DNA of 64,000 nucleotides from Neorhizobium huautlense (lineage in GTDB: Bacteria; Pseudomonadota; Alphaproteobacteria; Rhizobiales; Rhizobiaceae), in the NCBI RefSeq assembly GCF_030811685.1, contig NZ_JAUSRF010000002.1, positions 1 to 64,000 on the forward strand. Reading direction: 5' to 3'. Numbering within the stretch: the first letter of the stretch is position 1; the number at the start of each line of letters is the position of its first letter. Positions 46,301-55,638 of the stretch are shown piece by piece. A model generated the notes under the pieces. The model was not told the DNA's origin. It ran no database searches and worked only from the letters and a program-made list of their open reading frames with translations. A program made the translations under genes and the position numbers.

Positions 46301-46437
46301 GTTGCCAGCTTGAACGCGCGGACATGTGCGACTTCTGCCGCCTCCGCTTCGCTGAAGCCCATCGCACCCAGCGATGTTGCCGCCACTCCCGCTCCGGCCA
46401 GCTTTAAAAAGCTGCGCCGCGAGAGATCCATATTCAT
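43342..46437 (-). CDS. fdoG: Formate dehydrogenase alpha subunit, selenocysteine-containing
   Basis: This 1031-residue molybdo/tungsto-bis-MGD enzyme oxidises formate in the periplasm. A Tat leader ([12 protein letters not shown]) is followed by a [4Fe-4S] site C54-x2-C57-x3-C61...C96. Residue 200 is encoded by TGA (45838-45840) in [14 protein letters not shown], exactly where E. coli FdnG has selenocysteine, and the frame continues without break to 43342. Treating the TGA as a stop would give two false genes, 45838-46452 and 43342-45825. The start ATG 46437 has a GAGGAG site. A SECIS-like hairpin follows the TGA. Confidence 0.96.
45795..45837 (-). other. SECIS-like element directly after the Sec codon
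   Basis: On the minus strand CACGGCC, starting right after TGA, pairs perfectly with GGCCGTG 29 bases on. Inside, GG-T-GGCGA pairs with TCGCC-CC around a GTC loop, leaving one bulged T and a G-T in the apical loop, the two features SelB recognises in bacterial SECIS elements. Confidence 0.85.
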
Positions 46438-46932
46438 GAATATTCTCCTCAACTTAAGCCATTTCTAATTTGGCAGAATCCACCCCTGCGACAATTAAGT
46501 CAAGCAGCCGAGCTTGCACCCAACGAGATGTTGATCGAGCCTGGAAGGCTGTCGAAAATCGATATTTCAAACGGATTGGTGCCTTCTGGCCGGGTGGTTT
46601 TGTCTGCTGCCGGACGATCCTGTATTGGCCGATGGCTGATCCCGTCATGGATTGCTAACCTGCCTTGAACGGAAATGTCAGTTCCCGACGTCGCATTCAT
46701 GATATTGCGCAAAAACATGTTACTGTGACGGAATTGTCTGTTATCAGAAGCGGCAGGGCCGATGCTGTCTGCGCCTGATCCGATACTTGCGAAATGCCTT
46801 GAATTGAATGTTTTTGTTGTTGTTCAGTGATACAATTATTAATTGTTTTTGCTTTTTGTTGCGCGGCCGAATGCACTGCACTATGGTAGCGCTGTCCTAT
46901 TCATCGATTGCCTTCCGCTCACAGGATTTCTG
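46438..46932. other. Divergent gap between fdoG and araC
   Basis: This gap of about 495 bases has no convincing gene. It holds the GAGGAG site of fdoG and an AT-rich segment with the inverted repeat ACAATT-N3-AATTGT at 46832-46846. Promoters for both divergent genes must lie here. I found no TTGA-N6-TCAA box. Confidence 0.5.
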
Positions 46933-47859
46933 GTGAAGTCATTGGAAACACTTGCTCATGATTTGCCGCAGGTCGGCCATTGCTTTGGGCTTTCTGATGC
47001 GCCCTGCCTGAATGTCGTTCCCGTTAAAAGTGCGGGTTTTTCGGTCACCAGGCTTCGCTGCAATGTGTCCCAGGGTGTGCCGGTGCCCGTTCGGCTGCCT
47101 GCAGACGATGCGTATTTCGTGATGCTCTATCTCGACGATGTCAGCCATTGTGACATTCGTCCTGATGGCTCGCTGACGGCGGCGCGGCTTTACCCTCGTG
47201 GTTCGATATGCCTTGTCGATCTCAAGGACGGTGTATCGATCATGCTGCAGTCGCGGCTGGATTCACTCGCCTTTGTCGTGCCCTATGATGTCTTCGACGA
47301 GCTCGGGGAACTGATGACGGATCTGGCTGCCTGCAGCCTTCAATGCCGCCGCGGCAAGGCGGACATGATGATCGATCATATGGGCAAGGCATTGTTGCCC
47401 TTGTTCGGGCGAAGTGATCCGATCGCGACGACGACGCTCCGTCATGTGGCCATCGCGCTGTGTACCCACCTTCTGCAGGATTATGGCCGCATGCCGGACA
47501 TCGATGCAGCCTGCGGCAGTGAGCCAAGCATTCTGTCGGACATGCAGGAAAAGGCCGCCAAGGATTACGTTCTGGACAACCTGCAGAAGAACCTGTCCGT
47601 ATCGCTGATCGCTGCGGCCGCCGGCGTATCGACGCGGCAATTGTCGCTCGGCTTTCGGCAGGCGACGGGCGTGACGCCCTATCAATGGCTGATGCAGATG
47701 CGCATTGGTCGCGCCAAGGATCTGCTCGGCCAGCGCTCGCTCAGCCTGCAGACAATCGCGCATCGCTGCGGCTTTACCGATCACAGCCATTTTTCACGTG
47801 CATTCATGCGCGAGACCGGCATGACGCCGAGCACCTGGCGAAGCTACAAGCTGCAATAG
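46933..47859 (+). CDS. AraC-family transcriptional regulator
   Basis: This 308-residue regulator has a cupin-like N-terminal domain (about 40-170) and two helix-turn-helix motifs in the last 100 residues (SVSLIAAAAGVSTRQLSLGFRQ in part; then LSLQTIAHRCGFTDHSHFSRAF). The N-terminal part contains several cysteines and resembles the AraC-binding-like domain of regulators of aromatic or amino-acid catabolism. The start is uncertain: GTG 46933 has AGGA 6 bases before it, while a TTG at 46843 would add 30 residues. It lies between the formate dehydrogenase and cyo operons, so it may act on either. Confidence 0.85.
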   Translation: MKSLETLAHDLPQVGHCFGLSDAPCLNVVPVKSAGFSVTRLRCNVSQGVPVPVRLPADDAYFVMLYLDDVSHCDIRPDGSLTAARLYPRGSICLVDLKDGVSIMLQSRLDSLAFVVPYDVFDELGELMTDLAACSLQCRRGKADMMIDHMGKALLPLFGRSDPIATTTLRHVAIALCTHLLQDYGRMPDIDAACGSEPSILSDMQEKAAKDYVLDNLQKNLSVSLIAAAAGVSTRQLSLGFRQATGVTPYQWLMQMRIGRAKDLLGQRSLSLQTIAHRCGFTDHSHFSRAFMRETGMTPSTWRSYKLQ

Positions 47860-47993
47860 GTGGGCTGCGGGGAGGTCTTGAAAAGGATGGCGGCCATACG
47901 CATCTAAGGCCTACCACCCGTTTCGATAGTTTCCTGCGACACCGCGAGCGCCTCTGCGCTTCAGCGATCGTTTTCGAAACCGTCCGGGTCGGC

Positions 47994-48027
47994 AAGGGGC
48001 GCTCTCCGAAAGGATCGAGCGCCCCTT
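47994..48027. terminator. Terminator between araC and surf1
   Basis: A perfect 11-bp stem (AAGGGGCGCTC with GAGCGCCCCTT) lies between the convergent araC and SURF1 genes, with a weak T-rich tail on the plus strand. Confidence 0.65.
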
Positions 48028-48046
48028 GTATTTTCAGGCTTTGTTT

Positions 48047-48793
48047 TCAGTTCTTCGCCTTGGGCTTCATGAACGGCCAGTGGCCGCGCAGCACATAGAA
48101 TGCCGCCGCTGCCGACATGATGGCGAGCGCGAACCACGTAAAAATGTAGGAGGCGTGGTTGTTGGGGAATTTTATCACGGTCAGCCCGCCAACGGGTGCA
48201 GCAGTTGCGGCCTGATTGGCTTCCGCATCGATGAAGTAGGCGGCTGTCGGGGAGACGCCTCTTGCGGCGGCGATTGCGGTGACATCGCGGGAATACCAGC
48301 GATCGTTTGCGGCATCGTTTTCGCGCAGAAAACCGCCGCCCGGTTCGCTCATGCGCAAGAGGCCGGTAACCTCCGTCTGGCCTTCCACCTGACCTTCGGC
48401 ACGCTTGGCAGGGTCACGGCGGTCGGCAGGCACGAAGCCCCGGTTTATCAGAATATGCGAACCGTCTGCCGTCAGCAGCGGGGTGACGACCCAGAAGCCG
48501 GGACCGTGCGAGGTGACGGCCTGAACGAAACTTTCCTTGTCGTTCAGATAGGTACCCTCGACGCGGACGTGTTTGTATTCGTCGTTCGCCGCCGTGACGC
48601 TTGCGGAGGCCGGGGGAGGGGCGACCGGTTCGGCATGTACACGGGCATCGACGCGGGCGATCAGTTCGCGTTTCGCGATCAGGCGCTGCACCTGCCAGAC
48701 GCCGAGCGCGGTGGTCGCTGCCGTGACGAGCAGCATTGCCACGAAAAGGATGATGCGGGCCTTGCCGGCCGGTTTTGTATTTTCCGAAGACAT
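48047..48793 (-). CDS. SURF1-family oxidase assembly protein
   Basis: This 248-residue membrane protein assists heme insertion into terminal oxidases. It has the SURF1 layout: a membrane helix near the N terminus (about 12-34, ending LGVWQVQRL), a long periplasmic beta domain with FWVVTPLLTADGSHILINRGFVP (in part) and a second helix near the C terminus (about 213-232, YIFTWFALAIMSAAAAF). The ATG at 48793 begins just before the first helix. It lies downstream of cyoD on the same strand after a terminator and likely serves the bo3-type oxidase. Confidence 0.92.
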   Translation of the reverse strand: MSSENTKPAGKARIILFVAMLLVTAATTALGVWQVQRLIAKRELIARVDARVHAEPVAPPPASASVTAANDEYKHVRVEGTYLNDKESFVQAVTSHGPGFWVVTPLLTADGSHILINRGFVPADRRDPAKRAEGQVEGQTEVTGLLRMSEPGGGFLRENDAANDRWYSRDVTAIAAARGVSPTAAYFIDAEANQAATAAPVGGLTVIKFPNNHASYIFTWFALAIMSAAAAFYVLRGHWPFMKPKAKN

Positions 48794-48836
48794 GAAGGAA
48801 TGCCGTAAAACTATGTGCGGCACATACCGCAACACC

Positions 48837-48865
48837 AAAAGAAAAGGGCGGCCGAAGCCGCCCTT
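48837..48865 (-). terminator. Terminator of the cyo operon
   Basis: On the minus strand AAGGGCGGC pairs with GCCGCCCTT around a TTCG tetraloop and is followed by TTTTCTTTT. It lies between cyoD and SURF1, so SURF1 depends on readthrough or its own promoter. Confidence 0.85.
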
Positions 48866-48879
48866 GGAAGAACCGCCCG

Positions 48880-49284
48880 TCAGGGCAGGTTTCGCATCAT
48901 TTCCGGCGACATCGCCGGCATCATGTTGGTGTTCAGGTGGTACATGACCCACAAGGAACCGGCCAGCGCGATGGCAACGATGACGATCGTGAAGATCAGG
49001 GCCATCATCGTCCAGCCGCCTTCCGACTTGGTGTTCATGTGCAGGAAGTACACCATGTGAACAACGATCTGGATAGCGCCGAGGATCATGATCGCGGCGA
49101 CCAGAGCGGCCTTGTTCTCGATCACTTCACCCATGACCAGCCAGAACGGGATCGCCGTCAGGATGACCGACAGGACGAAGCCGATGACGTAGCTCTTCAG
49201 CGAACCGTGGCTGGCGTCATGGCCGTGGCCGTGATCGTGCCCATGGTCATGACCGTGATGCTCTTCGTGTGCGTTCGAGCTCAT
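48880..49284 (-). CDS. cyoD: Cytochrome o ubiquinol oxidase subunit IV
   Basis: This 134-residue small subunit has three membrane spans (about 31-49, 58-78 and 92-113). The N-terminal tail is very rich in histidine (repeats of HDHGH), which is unusual compared with E. coli CyoD and may bind metal. It assists assembly of the CuB site in the family. It overlaps cyoC by 4 bases. Confidence 0.93.
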   Translation of the reverse strand: MSSNAHEEHHGHDHGHDHGHGHDASHGSLKSYVIGFVLSVILTAIPFWLVMGEVIENKAALVAAIMILGAIQIVVHMVYFLHMNTKSEGGWTMMALIFTIVIVAIALAGSLWVMYHLNTNMMPAMSPEMMRNLP

Positions 49285-49901
49285 CCGACAACTCCCATGA
49301 GATAGACAACAGAGAAGACGCCGATCCAGATGACGTCGAGGAAGTGCCAGAACATCGACAGGCACATCAGGCGACGGCGGTTTTCCGGGATCAGGCCACG
49401 CTTCTTGACCTGCACCATCAGAGTCACCAGCCAGATCAGGCCGAAGGTGACGTGCAGACCGTGCGTGCCGACCAGCGTGAAGAAGGCCGACAGGAAGGCT
49501 GAACGCTGCGGCGTCGCACCCTCGTGGATCAGGTGGTAGAATTCGTAGATTTCGATCCCGAGGAAGGCGAGGCCGAACAGGCCGGTAATGCCGAGCCAGA
49601 AGATCGTTTCCGCCTTGGCGTTACGCTCCATCTGCAGCATGGCGAAACCGTAGGTGATCGACGAGAAGAGCAGCATCGCGGTGTTGAGCGCGATGAGCTT
49701 CAGGTCGAACAGATCGGCCGGTGCCGGGCCGGCCGCATAATTGCGGCCGACGACGGCGTAGGTGGCGAAGAGGACTGCGAAGATAAGGCAGTCGCTCATC
49801 AGGTAGAGCCAGAAACCCAGATTGGTGGAGCTTTCCGGGTGATGGTCGCCCTTGAGGTAGAATTCCGGCTTTTCGGCCGTCTGTGTGTTGATCTCACTCA
49901 T
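49281..49901 (-). CDS. cyoC: Cytochrome o ubiquinol oxidase subunit III
   Basis: This 206-residue membrane subunit has five spans. [19 protein letters not shown] and the later [13 protein letters not shown] with the conserved HGLH match subunit III of heme-copper oxidases. It starts 5 bases after cyoB ends and overlaps cyoD. It helps stabilise the active site and the proton path. Confidence 0.95.
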   Translation of the reverse strand: MSEINTQTAEKPEFYLKGDHHPESSTNLGFWLYLMSDCLIFAVLFATYAVVGRNYAAGPAPADLFDLKLIALNTAMLLFSSITYGFAMLQMERNAKAETIFWLGITGLFGLAFLGIEIYEFYHLIHEGATPQRSAFLSAFFTLVGTHGLHVTFGLIWLVTLMVQVKKRGLIPENRRRLMCLSMFWHFLDVIWIGVFSVVYLMGVVG

Positions 49902-49906
49902 GGTTC

Positions 49907-51907
49907 TTACACCTGCTTCGCAAGCAGTTCAGTGCGCTTGCCTTCCGTCGCGATAACCTCTTCCACGGGGATGTAGTAATCGCGATTGTAGTTGAAGGTA
50001 TGGGCGATCGAGTAACCGATGATCGCGATGAAGGACACGATCGCCAGCCACCAGATGTACCAGATCAGGGCGAAGGCGAGCACGACGCTGAGGCCGCTGA
50101 GGATCACGCCGGTGCCGGTGTTCTTCGGCATGTGGATCTTGCGGAAGCCCTCGGTCGGACGCACGTAACCACGGTTCTTCATGTCATCCCAGCTGTCATG
50201 ATCGTAGACGATCGGGGTGAGCGCGAAGTTGTAGTCCGGCGGCGGCGAAGACGTTGCCCATTCGAGCGTACGGCCGTTCCACGGGTCGCCGGTTTCGTCC
50301 TTCAGCTGTTCGCGCTTGAAGTAGCTGACGACGAGCTGGATGACGAAGGAGGCGATGCCGAGTGCGATCATACCGGCGCCACAGGCGGCGATGATGAACC
50401 AGATCTGCAGGGACGGGTCTTCGAACTGCGACACGCGACGGGTGATACCCATCAGGCCGAGAACGTAGAGCGGCATGAAGGCGAAGAAGAAGCCGATCTG
50501 CCAGAACCAGAAGGACATCTTGCCCCAGAAAGGATCAAGCTTGTAACCAAACGCCTTCGGGAACCAGTAGGTGACGCCCGCCATCAGGCCGAACAGCACG
50601 CCGCCGATGATGACGTTGTGGAAGTGGGCGATGAGGAAGAGCGAGTTGTGGAGCACGAAGTCGGCTGGCGGAATTGCCAGCATGACGCCGGTCATGCCGC
50701 CGATGACGAAGGTGACCATGAAGCCGACCGTCCAGTACATCGGTACTTCGTAACGGATACGGCCGCGATACATCGTGAACAGCCAGTTGAACATCTTGGC
50801 CCCGGTGGGGATCGAGATGATCATCGTGGTGATGCCGAAGAAGGCGTTGACCGATGCGCCCGAACCCATGGTGAAGAAGTGGTGCAGCCATACGAGGTAG
50901 GACAGGACCATGATCACACAGGTTGCGTAGACCATCGAGGCATAACCGAACAGGCGCTTGCCGGAGAAGGTCGAGACGACTTCGGAGAAGATGCCGAAGG
51001 CGGGCAGGATGAGGATGTAGACTTCCGGGTGGCCCCAGATCCAGATCAGGTTCACGTACATCATCGGGTTGCCGCCGAGGTCGTTCGTGAAGAAGTTGGT
51101 GCCGACGTAACGGTCCAGAGACAGCAGCACGAGGGTTGCGGTCAGGATCGGGAAGGTGGCGACGATCAGGATGTTGGTGCAGAGCGAGGTCCAGGTGAAG
51201 ACAGGCATCTTCATGAAGGACATGCCCGGAGCGCGCATCTTAACGATGGTGGCGATCAGGTTGATGCCCGACAGTGTCGTGCCCACACCGGCGACCTGAA
51301 GTCCCCAGATGTAATAGTCGACACCGACGCCGGGGCTGTAATCAGCGCCCGAAAGCGGCGGATAGGCCAGCCAGCCGGTGCGTGCGAATTCACCGACGAA
51401 GAGGGAGATCATGATGATGATCGCACCGGCCGTCGTCATCCAGAACGAAAAGTTGTTCAGGAAGGGGAAGGACACGTCACGTGCGCCGATCTGCAACGGC
51501 ACGACATAGTTCATGAAGCCGGTGACGAAAGGCATTGCCACGAAGAAGATCATGATCACGCCATGGGCCGTGAAGATCTGGTCGTAGTGATGCGAGTTGA
51601 GGTAACCCTCGTTGCCGTTGAAGGCGATCGCCTGCTGGACACGCATCATTATGGCATCCGCGAAGCCGCGGAACAGCATGACGATGGCCAGGATGATGTA
51701 CATGATGCCGATCTTCTTGTGATCGACGCTGGTGATCCAGTCCCGCCAGAGCGGAACCCACCATTTCATGTAGGTGATGAGGCCGAGGGCCGCGATGCCG
51801 CCGAGGCAGACCGCGAAGAAGGTGACGATGACGATGGGATCATGCGGGATGGCGTCGAAGGACAACCGCCCGAAAATGATCTGCGCCAGACTTAAGTTAT
51901 CGAACAT
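49907..51907 (-). CDS. cyoB: Cytochrome o ubiquinol oxidase subunit I
   Basis: This 666-residue catalytic subunit has about 14 or 15 membrane spans and carries low-spin heme b, heme o3 and CuB. Ligand motifs are clear: [10 protein letters not shown] (heme b His), [11 protein letters not shown] (CuB His with the cross-linked Tyr), LHHFFTMG (two CuB His) and [11 protein letters not shown] (heme His pair). It reduces O2 to water and pumps protons. ATG 51907 (MFDNLS) is preferred over a TTG four codons upstream. Confidence 0.97.
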   Translation of the reverse strand: MFDNLSLAQIIFGRLSFDAIPHDPIVIVTFFAVCLGGIAALGLITYMKWWVPLWRDWITSVDHKKIGIMYIILAIVMLFRGFADAIMMRVQQAIAFNGNEGYLNSHHYDQIFTAHGVIMIFFVAMPFVTGFMNYVVPLQIGARDVSFPFLNNFSFWMTTAGAIIIMISLFVGEFARTGWLAYPPLSGADYSPGVGVDYYIWGLQVAGVGTTLSGINLIATIVKMRAPGMSFMKMPVFTWTSLCTNILIVATFPILTATLVLLSLDRYVGTNFFTNDLGGNPMMYVNLIWIWGHPEVYILILPAFGIFSEVVSTFSGKRLFGYASMVYATCVIMVLSYLVWLHHFFTMGSGASVNAFFGITTMIISIPTGAKMFNWLFTMYRGRIRYEVPMYWTVGFMVTFVIGGMTGVMLAIPPADFVLHNSLFLIAHFHNVIIGGVLFGLMAGVTYWFPKAFGYKLDPFWGKMSFWFWQIGFFFAFMPLYVLGLMGITRRVSQFEDPSLQIWFIIAACGAGMIALGIASFVIQLVVSYFKREQLKDETGDPWNGRTLEWATSSPPPDYNFALTPIVYDHDSWDDMKNRGYVRPTEGFRKIHMPKNTGTGVILSGLSVVLAFALIWYIWWLAIVSFIAIIGYSIAHTFNYNRDYYIPVEEVIATEGKRTELLAKQV

Positions 51908-51935
51908 GGTTCGTTCCAAAATCTTTCTGAATGCG

Positions 51936-53138
51936 TCAGGGCTGGCTGGAGCCGTTGTTGTTCAACTGTGCGGGAGCCGGATTGCTCTCGCCTGCCTGCG
52001 GTTCGGCTGGCGGCTGATGGCTGCCATGATCCGGTGTGGCTGCATTGCCTTCGGTGCCTGCAGCCGGTGCTTCGCTGCGTGCCGGTACACCTGTGGCCGG
52101 CACGGTGGCGCCCGGAGCGGTCTGCTGGCCGTGGCCCGCTTCGCCGGCATGACGGTTGTCATACTTCAGCTTCTCGCGGTTCTCGTGGCTTTCGACGCCG
52201 GCACCGCCCATCATGTCGATATGCATCATTTCGTTCATGCACATCTTGCCGGGCGTGGCGCACATGTTGAGGACGCGGCTGTAAAGGCCATCCTCGACGG
52301 TCGCGTAATAACGCACCGGTTCGCGCTCGGAAGGCTTTTCGAGCTTCAGGTAGGTGTCGCGGTTAAGCGCGGTGCCGGTCTGCTTGACGCGGGCGATCCA
52401 GCCGTCGAAACCTTCGTTGGTCACGCCGTGGAACTTGAAACGCATGTGGGAGAAACCTGCGCCCGAGTAGTTGGCCGACAGACCGTCGAACACGCCTTCC
52501 TTGTTGATGACGGCGTGCAGCTTCGTTTCCATGCCAGGCATGGCGTAGATCATGCCTGCCAGCGCCGGAACGTAGAAGGAGTTCATGACCGACGAAGCGG
52601 TGATCTTGAAGGTGATCGGACGATCGACAGGAGCAGCCATCTCGTTGACGGTGGCAACGCCGTATTCCGGATAGAAGAACAGCCACTTCCAGTCGAGCGC
52701 GACGACTTCAACCTCGAGCGGCTTTGCATCTGCCGGGATCGGGCGCTCTGCATCGAGCCGGTCCAGCGGGCGGTATGGATCGAGCTTATGGGTGCTGATC
52801 CAGGTGATTGCGCCGAGTACGATGATGATGGCCAGCGGTGCCGACCAGATCACGACTTCGAGGCGTGTCGAATGATGCCAGTTGGGCTCATAGCGCGCCT
52901 TGGTGTTCGAATGGCGATAATGCCATGCGAAATACAGGGTCAGGAAAAGTACCGGTACGATGATGAGGAGCATCAACAGCACGGATACGACAATGAGATC
53001 CCTCTGCTGCGCCGCAATATCACCCGACGGCGACATGACAACCATATCGCAGCCTGCAAGGGCGAGTGGGACGGCGAGCGCACAGAGGCGAGAAACAAGC
53101 TTCAACAACCTAGGCATCTTTCTGTTCGAAATTCGCAT
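51936..53138 (-). CDS. cyoA: Cytochrome o ubiquinol oxidase subunit II
   Basis: This 400-residue lipoprotein subunit has the lipobox LALAGC with C30, two membrane spans (about 48-70 and 93-114) and a periplasmic cupredoxin-like domain (about 130-275) that lacks CuA ligands, as in quinol oxidases. The C-terminal 100 residues are a low-complexity tail rich in Pro, Ala, Gly and His ([15 protein letters not shown]), longer than in E. coli. ATG 53138 is the longest start; ATG 53117 gives a shorter signal peptide and is as likely. It is the first gene of cyoABCD. Confidence 0.95.
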   Translation of the reverse strand: MRISNRKMPRLLKLVSRLCALAVPLALAGCDMVVMSPSGDIAAQQRDLIVVSVLLMLLIIVPVLFLTLYFAWHYRHSNTKARYEPNWHHSTRLEVVIWSAPLAIIIVLGAITWISTHKLDPYRPLDRLDAERPIPADAKPLEVEVVALDWKWLFFYPEYGVATVNEMAAPVDRPITFKITASSVMNSFYVPALAGMIYAMPGMETKLHAVINKEGVFDGLSANYSGAGFSHMRFKFHGVTNEGFDGWIARVKQTGTALNRDTYLKLEKPSEREPVRYYATVEDGLYSRVLNMCATPGKMCMNEMMHIDMMGGAGVESHENREKLKYDNRHAGEAGHGQQTAPGATVPATGVPARSEAPAAGTEGNAATPDHGSHQPPAEPQAGESNPAPAQLNNNGSSQP

Positions 53139-53321
53139 TTGTTCATTTTGACTAATGCAGCGTCGCCGTAGCCTCTATGAGGTGTTTCGTCGCATCGCAA
53201 CAAAAAATGCGCTTCCGCAAGGGAACGAACCGCTCCCACGATCATTGCGTGACCAAGAAACCCCAGACTGCAAGCGTTTTTCAAATAAGGCGGAAATCGG
53301 GCAACTCCATGGCAAAAGGCC

Positions 53322-53339
53322 ATTTGAAATTGGTCAAAT
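53322..53339. promoter_or_regulatory. FNR/FixK-like box between cyoA and the MHS permease
   Basis: ATTTGA-N6-TCAAAT is an 18-bp inverted repeat containing TTGA-N6-TCAA, the core of FNR/FixK/FnrN sites. It lies 184 bases before cyoA and 108 before the permease in the 308-base divergent gap, where nothing else is evident. Oxygen control of cyo is inferred. Confidence 0.5.
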
Positions 53340-53446
53340 AATCTAAATCTACCTGACTTTTTAAGAATGTACTTGATTGCCTGCCCCGTTCGCCGCCATC
53401 ATCACGATGTTGGTACCGGAATTGAAAGCGAAGGAGGACGCAATTC

Positions 53447-54790
53447 ATGCCCGTTGTCGCAATACCCTCGTCCACGTCTGCCGAAAACGATGTCAGGCAC
53501 ATGTATGAGGACAAGCCGGTCTCGCCAGGCAATATTGCCATTGGCGTCGTCATCGGCCGCATGTCCGAATTCTTCGACTTCTTCGTTTACGGCCTCGCTT
53601 CCGTTCTGGTGTTTCCGCGTCTGGTGTTCTCTTTCGCACCCGATCCGGTCACCGCAACGCTTTATTCATTCGCCGTCTTTTCGCTGGCATTTCTGGCCCG
53701 CCCGGTCGGTTCGGTCGTGTTCATGTGGATCGACCGCGTTTACGGCCGCGGCACCAAGCTGACGATCGCGCTTCTGATCCTTGGCGGATCGACCGCATCG
53801 ATCGCCTTCCTGCCGGGGTATCAATCCATCGGCATGTGGTCGGTCGCGCTTCTGGCGCTGTTCCGCATGGGCCAGGGCTTTGCGTTGGGAGGCGCATGGG
53901 ATGGCCTGGCTTCGCTTCTGGCCATGAACGCGCCGAAAAACCGGCGCGGCTGGTATGCAATGATCCCGCAGCTCGGCGCGCCGATCGGCTTTGCCATGGC
54001 AAGCATGCTGTTCGGCTATTTCGTCGCCAACCTGTCGTCGGAAGACTTCCTGAGCTGGGGCTGGCGTTTCCCGTTCTTCGTGGCTTTTGCCATCAACGTC
54101 GTGGCGCTGTTCGCACGGTTGCGCATCGTCGCCAGCAAGGAGTTCGGTACGCAGCTGGAAAATCACGAGCTTGAAGCCCAACCGATTCTGGAAACCATCA
54201 ACAAGCATGGCCGCGATATCCTGCTCGGCGCTTTCGTGCCGCTGGCAAGCTTTGCCATGTTCCATCTGGTGACCATTTTCCCGCTCAGCTGGGTGACGCT
54301 TTATGGTGGCCAGTCGCCGGCGAGTTTCCTGTTCGTGCAGATCGCCGGCGCAGTCGTCGGCGTGATGACGATCATCCTGTCTGGCATGCTGGCTGATCGT
54401 ATCGGCCGCCGTGGCCAGTTGATGATCGGCGCCATCATCATCGCCATCTTCAGCTTTACCGCGCCCTTCCTGCTCGATGCCGGTCCGGCCGGTCAGGATG
54501 CGTTCATCATCATCGGCTTCGGCATTCTCGGCCTGTCTTTCGGCCAAGCATCCGGTTCGGTGTCGTTCCGCTTCAGCCAGGGATATCGTTACACCGGTGC
54601 GGCGTTCACATCCGACCTTGCATGGCTGCTGGGTGCCGGTTTCGCGCCGCTGGTGGCCCTGGGGCTGGCCAGCAATTTCGGCATCATCTTCATCGGTGGT
54701 TACCTGATCTCCGGTGCGATCTGTACGCTTCTTGCGCTTGGCGTCAGCCGCGCGCTGGACAACAGTTCGGACAGTGCCGGCACGGTGTGA
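53447..54790 (+). CDS. MFS permease, metabolite:proton symporter type
   Basis: This 447-residue permease has 12 predicted spans. VIGRMSEFFDFFVYGLASVLVF (in part) near residue 35 is the start of MHS-type symporters (ShiA/ProP/KgtP relatives) with the E-FFD-F element in span 1. RPVGSVVFMWIDRVYGRGTKL matches the loop 2-3 motif G...DR.GR. The start has a textbook AGGAGG site. The substrate is probably a small organic acid or related metabolite but cannot be read. It is divergent from cyoA and shares its control region. Confidence 0.88.
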   Translation: MPVVAIPSSTSAENDVRHMYEDKPVSPGNIAIGVVIGRMSEFFDFFVYGLASVLVFPRLVFSFAPDPVTATLYSFAVFSLAFLARPVGSVVFMWIDRVYGRGTKLTIALLILGGSTASIAFLPGYQSIGMWSVALLALFRMGQGFALGGAWDGLASLLAMNAPKNRRGWYAMIPQLGAPIGFAMASMLFGYFVANLSSEDFLSWGWRFPFFVAFAINVVALFARLRIVASKEFGTQLENHELEAQPILETINKHGRDILLGAFVPLASFAMFHLVTIFPLSWVTLYGGQSPASFLFVQIAGAVVGVMTIILSGMLADRIGRRGQLMIGAIIIAIFSFTAPFLLDAGPAGQDAFIIIGFGILGLSFGQASGSVSFRFSQGYRYTGAAFTSDLAWLLGAGFAPLVALGLASNFGIIFIGGYLISGAICTLLALGVSRALDNSSDSAGTV

Positions 54791-54807
54791 GTGCAGCCTG
54801 ATCAAAA

Positions 54808-54847
54808 CGACAACAGCCCCGGCGGGTGACCGCCGGGGCTGTTGTCG
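54808..54847. terminator. 18-bp hairpin with GTGA loop after the permease
   Basis: CGACAACAGCCCCGGCGG pairs perfectly with its complement at 54830-54847 around a GTGA (GNRA) tetraloop. It lacks a T-run but sits between converging genes, so it may end or protect both transcripts. Confidence 0.65.
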
Positions 54848-54871
54848 TTGAATGGATGAGTTTTTCGCTGA

Positions 54872-54994
54872 TCAGGCTTCGCCCGGCGTGAAGCCGAGAA
54901 GATAGATGCCGGCGATCACGATGGCGATGAAGAAGATGGTCAGCACGAACTTGACCATGCCGCGGCGGGCTTCGGGATGATTGTTGTTCTGCAT
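54872..54994 (-). CDS. Small single-span membrane protein (40 aa)
   Basis: MQNNNHPEARRGMVKFVLTI and following form a polar, basic N terminus and one membrane helix (about 14-33), ending GFTPGEA. A GAGGAG site lies 8 bases before the ATG at 54994. A longer in-frame extension upstream is not supported. The length, clean ribosome site and topology argue that it is a real gene. The function is unknown. Confidence 0.7.
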   Translation of the reverse strand: MQNNNHPEARRGMVKFVLTIFFIAIVIAGIYLLGFTPGEA

Positions 54995-55313
54995 GAAGCT
55001 GCTCCTCGCTATTGAACATGCTGGGCCGAAGAAAGGCCTTCGCATGTCAACCCCGACAGGTCCTAGAAGTTCCGCCGTCATCGTCATGTCCGAACATCAT
55101 GTCGCGTTGTAGGCGATCGATCGCGCGCAGTCATAGCCGTGGCGAATGCCGTGAGCCGAGTTTGTTGCGGATTGGGAAAATCGGCGCCGGCCGGCGCTGT
55201 CAAAATGCAGGTCTGCGGTTCGAGAACGGCAGAACACGGTGTATCATCCGTGGTGCGTCAATGGCGGGATTTCATCATCGGCGGGAAACATCATCCCGCC
55301 GAATCCGGGTCTA
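54995..55313. other. Gap between two small membrane-protein genes
   Basis: This stretch of about 319 bases has no convincing gene on either strand. It contains the 14-bp palindrome GCGCCGGCCGGCGC near 55183. Nothing else is seen. Confidence 0.4.
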
Positions 55314-55409
55314 TCAACCGGGATACCAGATTGGCATGGCGATCCATGCGACCGTGACGGCCATGCCGATGATCCAACCGCACACTTCAAGGTTAAGCTT
55401 GTCGTTCAT
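55314..55409 (-). CDS. Tiny membrane protein (31 aa)
   Basis: The frame encodes MNDKLNLEVCGWIIGMAVTV and a short rest ending AMPIWYPG: a charged start and one hydrophobic helix (about 10-27). An AAAGGAG site lies 6 bases before the ATG at 55409. It is unlike any family I recognise. It is one of three such genes in a row on this strand. Confidence 0.6.
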   Translation of the reverse strand: MNDKLNLEVCGWIIGMAVTVAWIAMPIWYPG

Positions 55410-55503
55410 AGCTGCTCCTTTACGATGCAGGTTATAACGCGCATTCATCCTTAAAGTTTAATCACTTAACGTAACAGTCTGTTACGTTGTCCTGTGGATG
55501 GGG

Positions 55504-55638
55504 TCAGCCGACCGTTAATTCCTTGAAATATCGTCCGATATGAGCCGATGCCTCGATAACATCGGGATAGGCCCATAAAAACAGGCGCCCTGCTGCGACA
55601 GCACCGACCAGTATTCCCATGACAATCCAGGGTTTCAT
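55504..55638 (-). CDS. Tiny membrane protein (44 aa)
   Basis: The frame encodes MKPWIVMGILVGAVAAGRLF, one hydrophobic helix, then a polar tail (PDVIEASAHIGRYFKELTVG). A GGAGG site precedes the ATG at 55638. It has no family I recognise. With the 31- and 40-residue genes it forms a run of small membrane proteins; the intervals of 94 and 319 bases suggest separate transcripts or a loose operon. Confidence 0.6.
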   Translation of the reverse strand: MKPWIVMGILVGAVAAGRLFLWAYPDVIEASAHIGRYFKELTVG

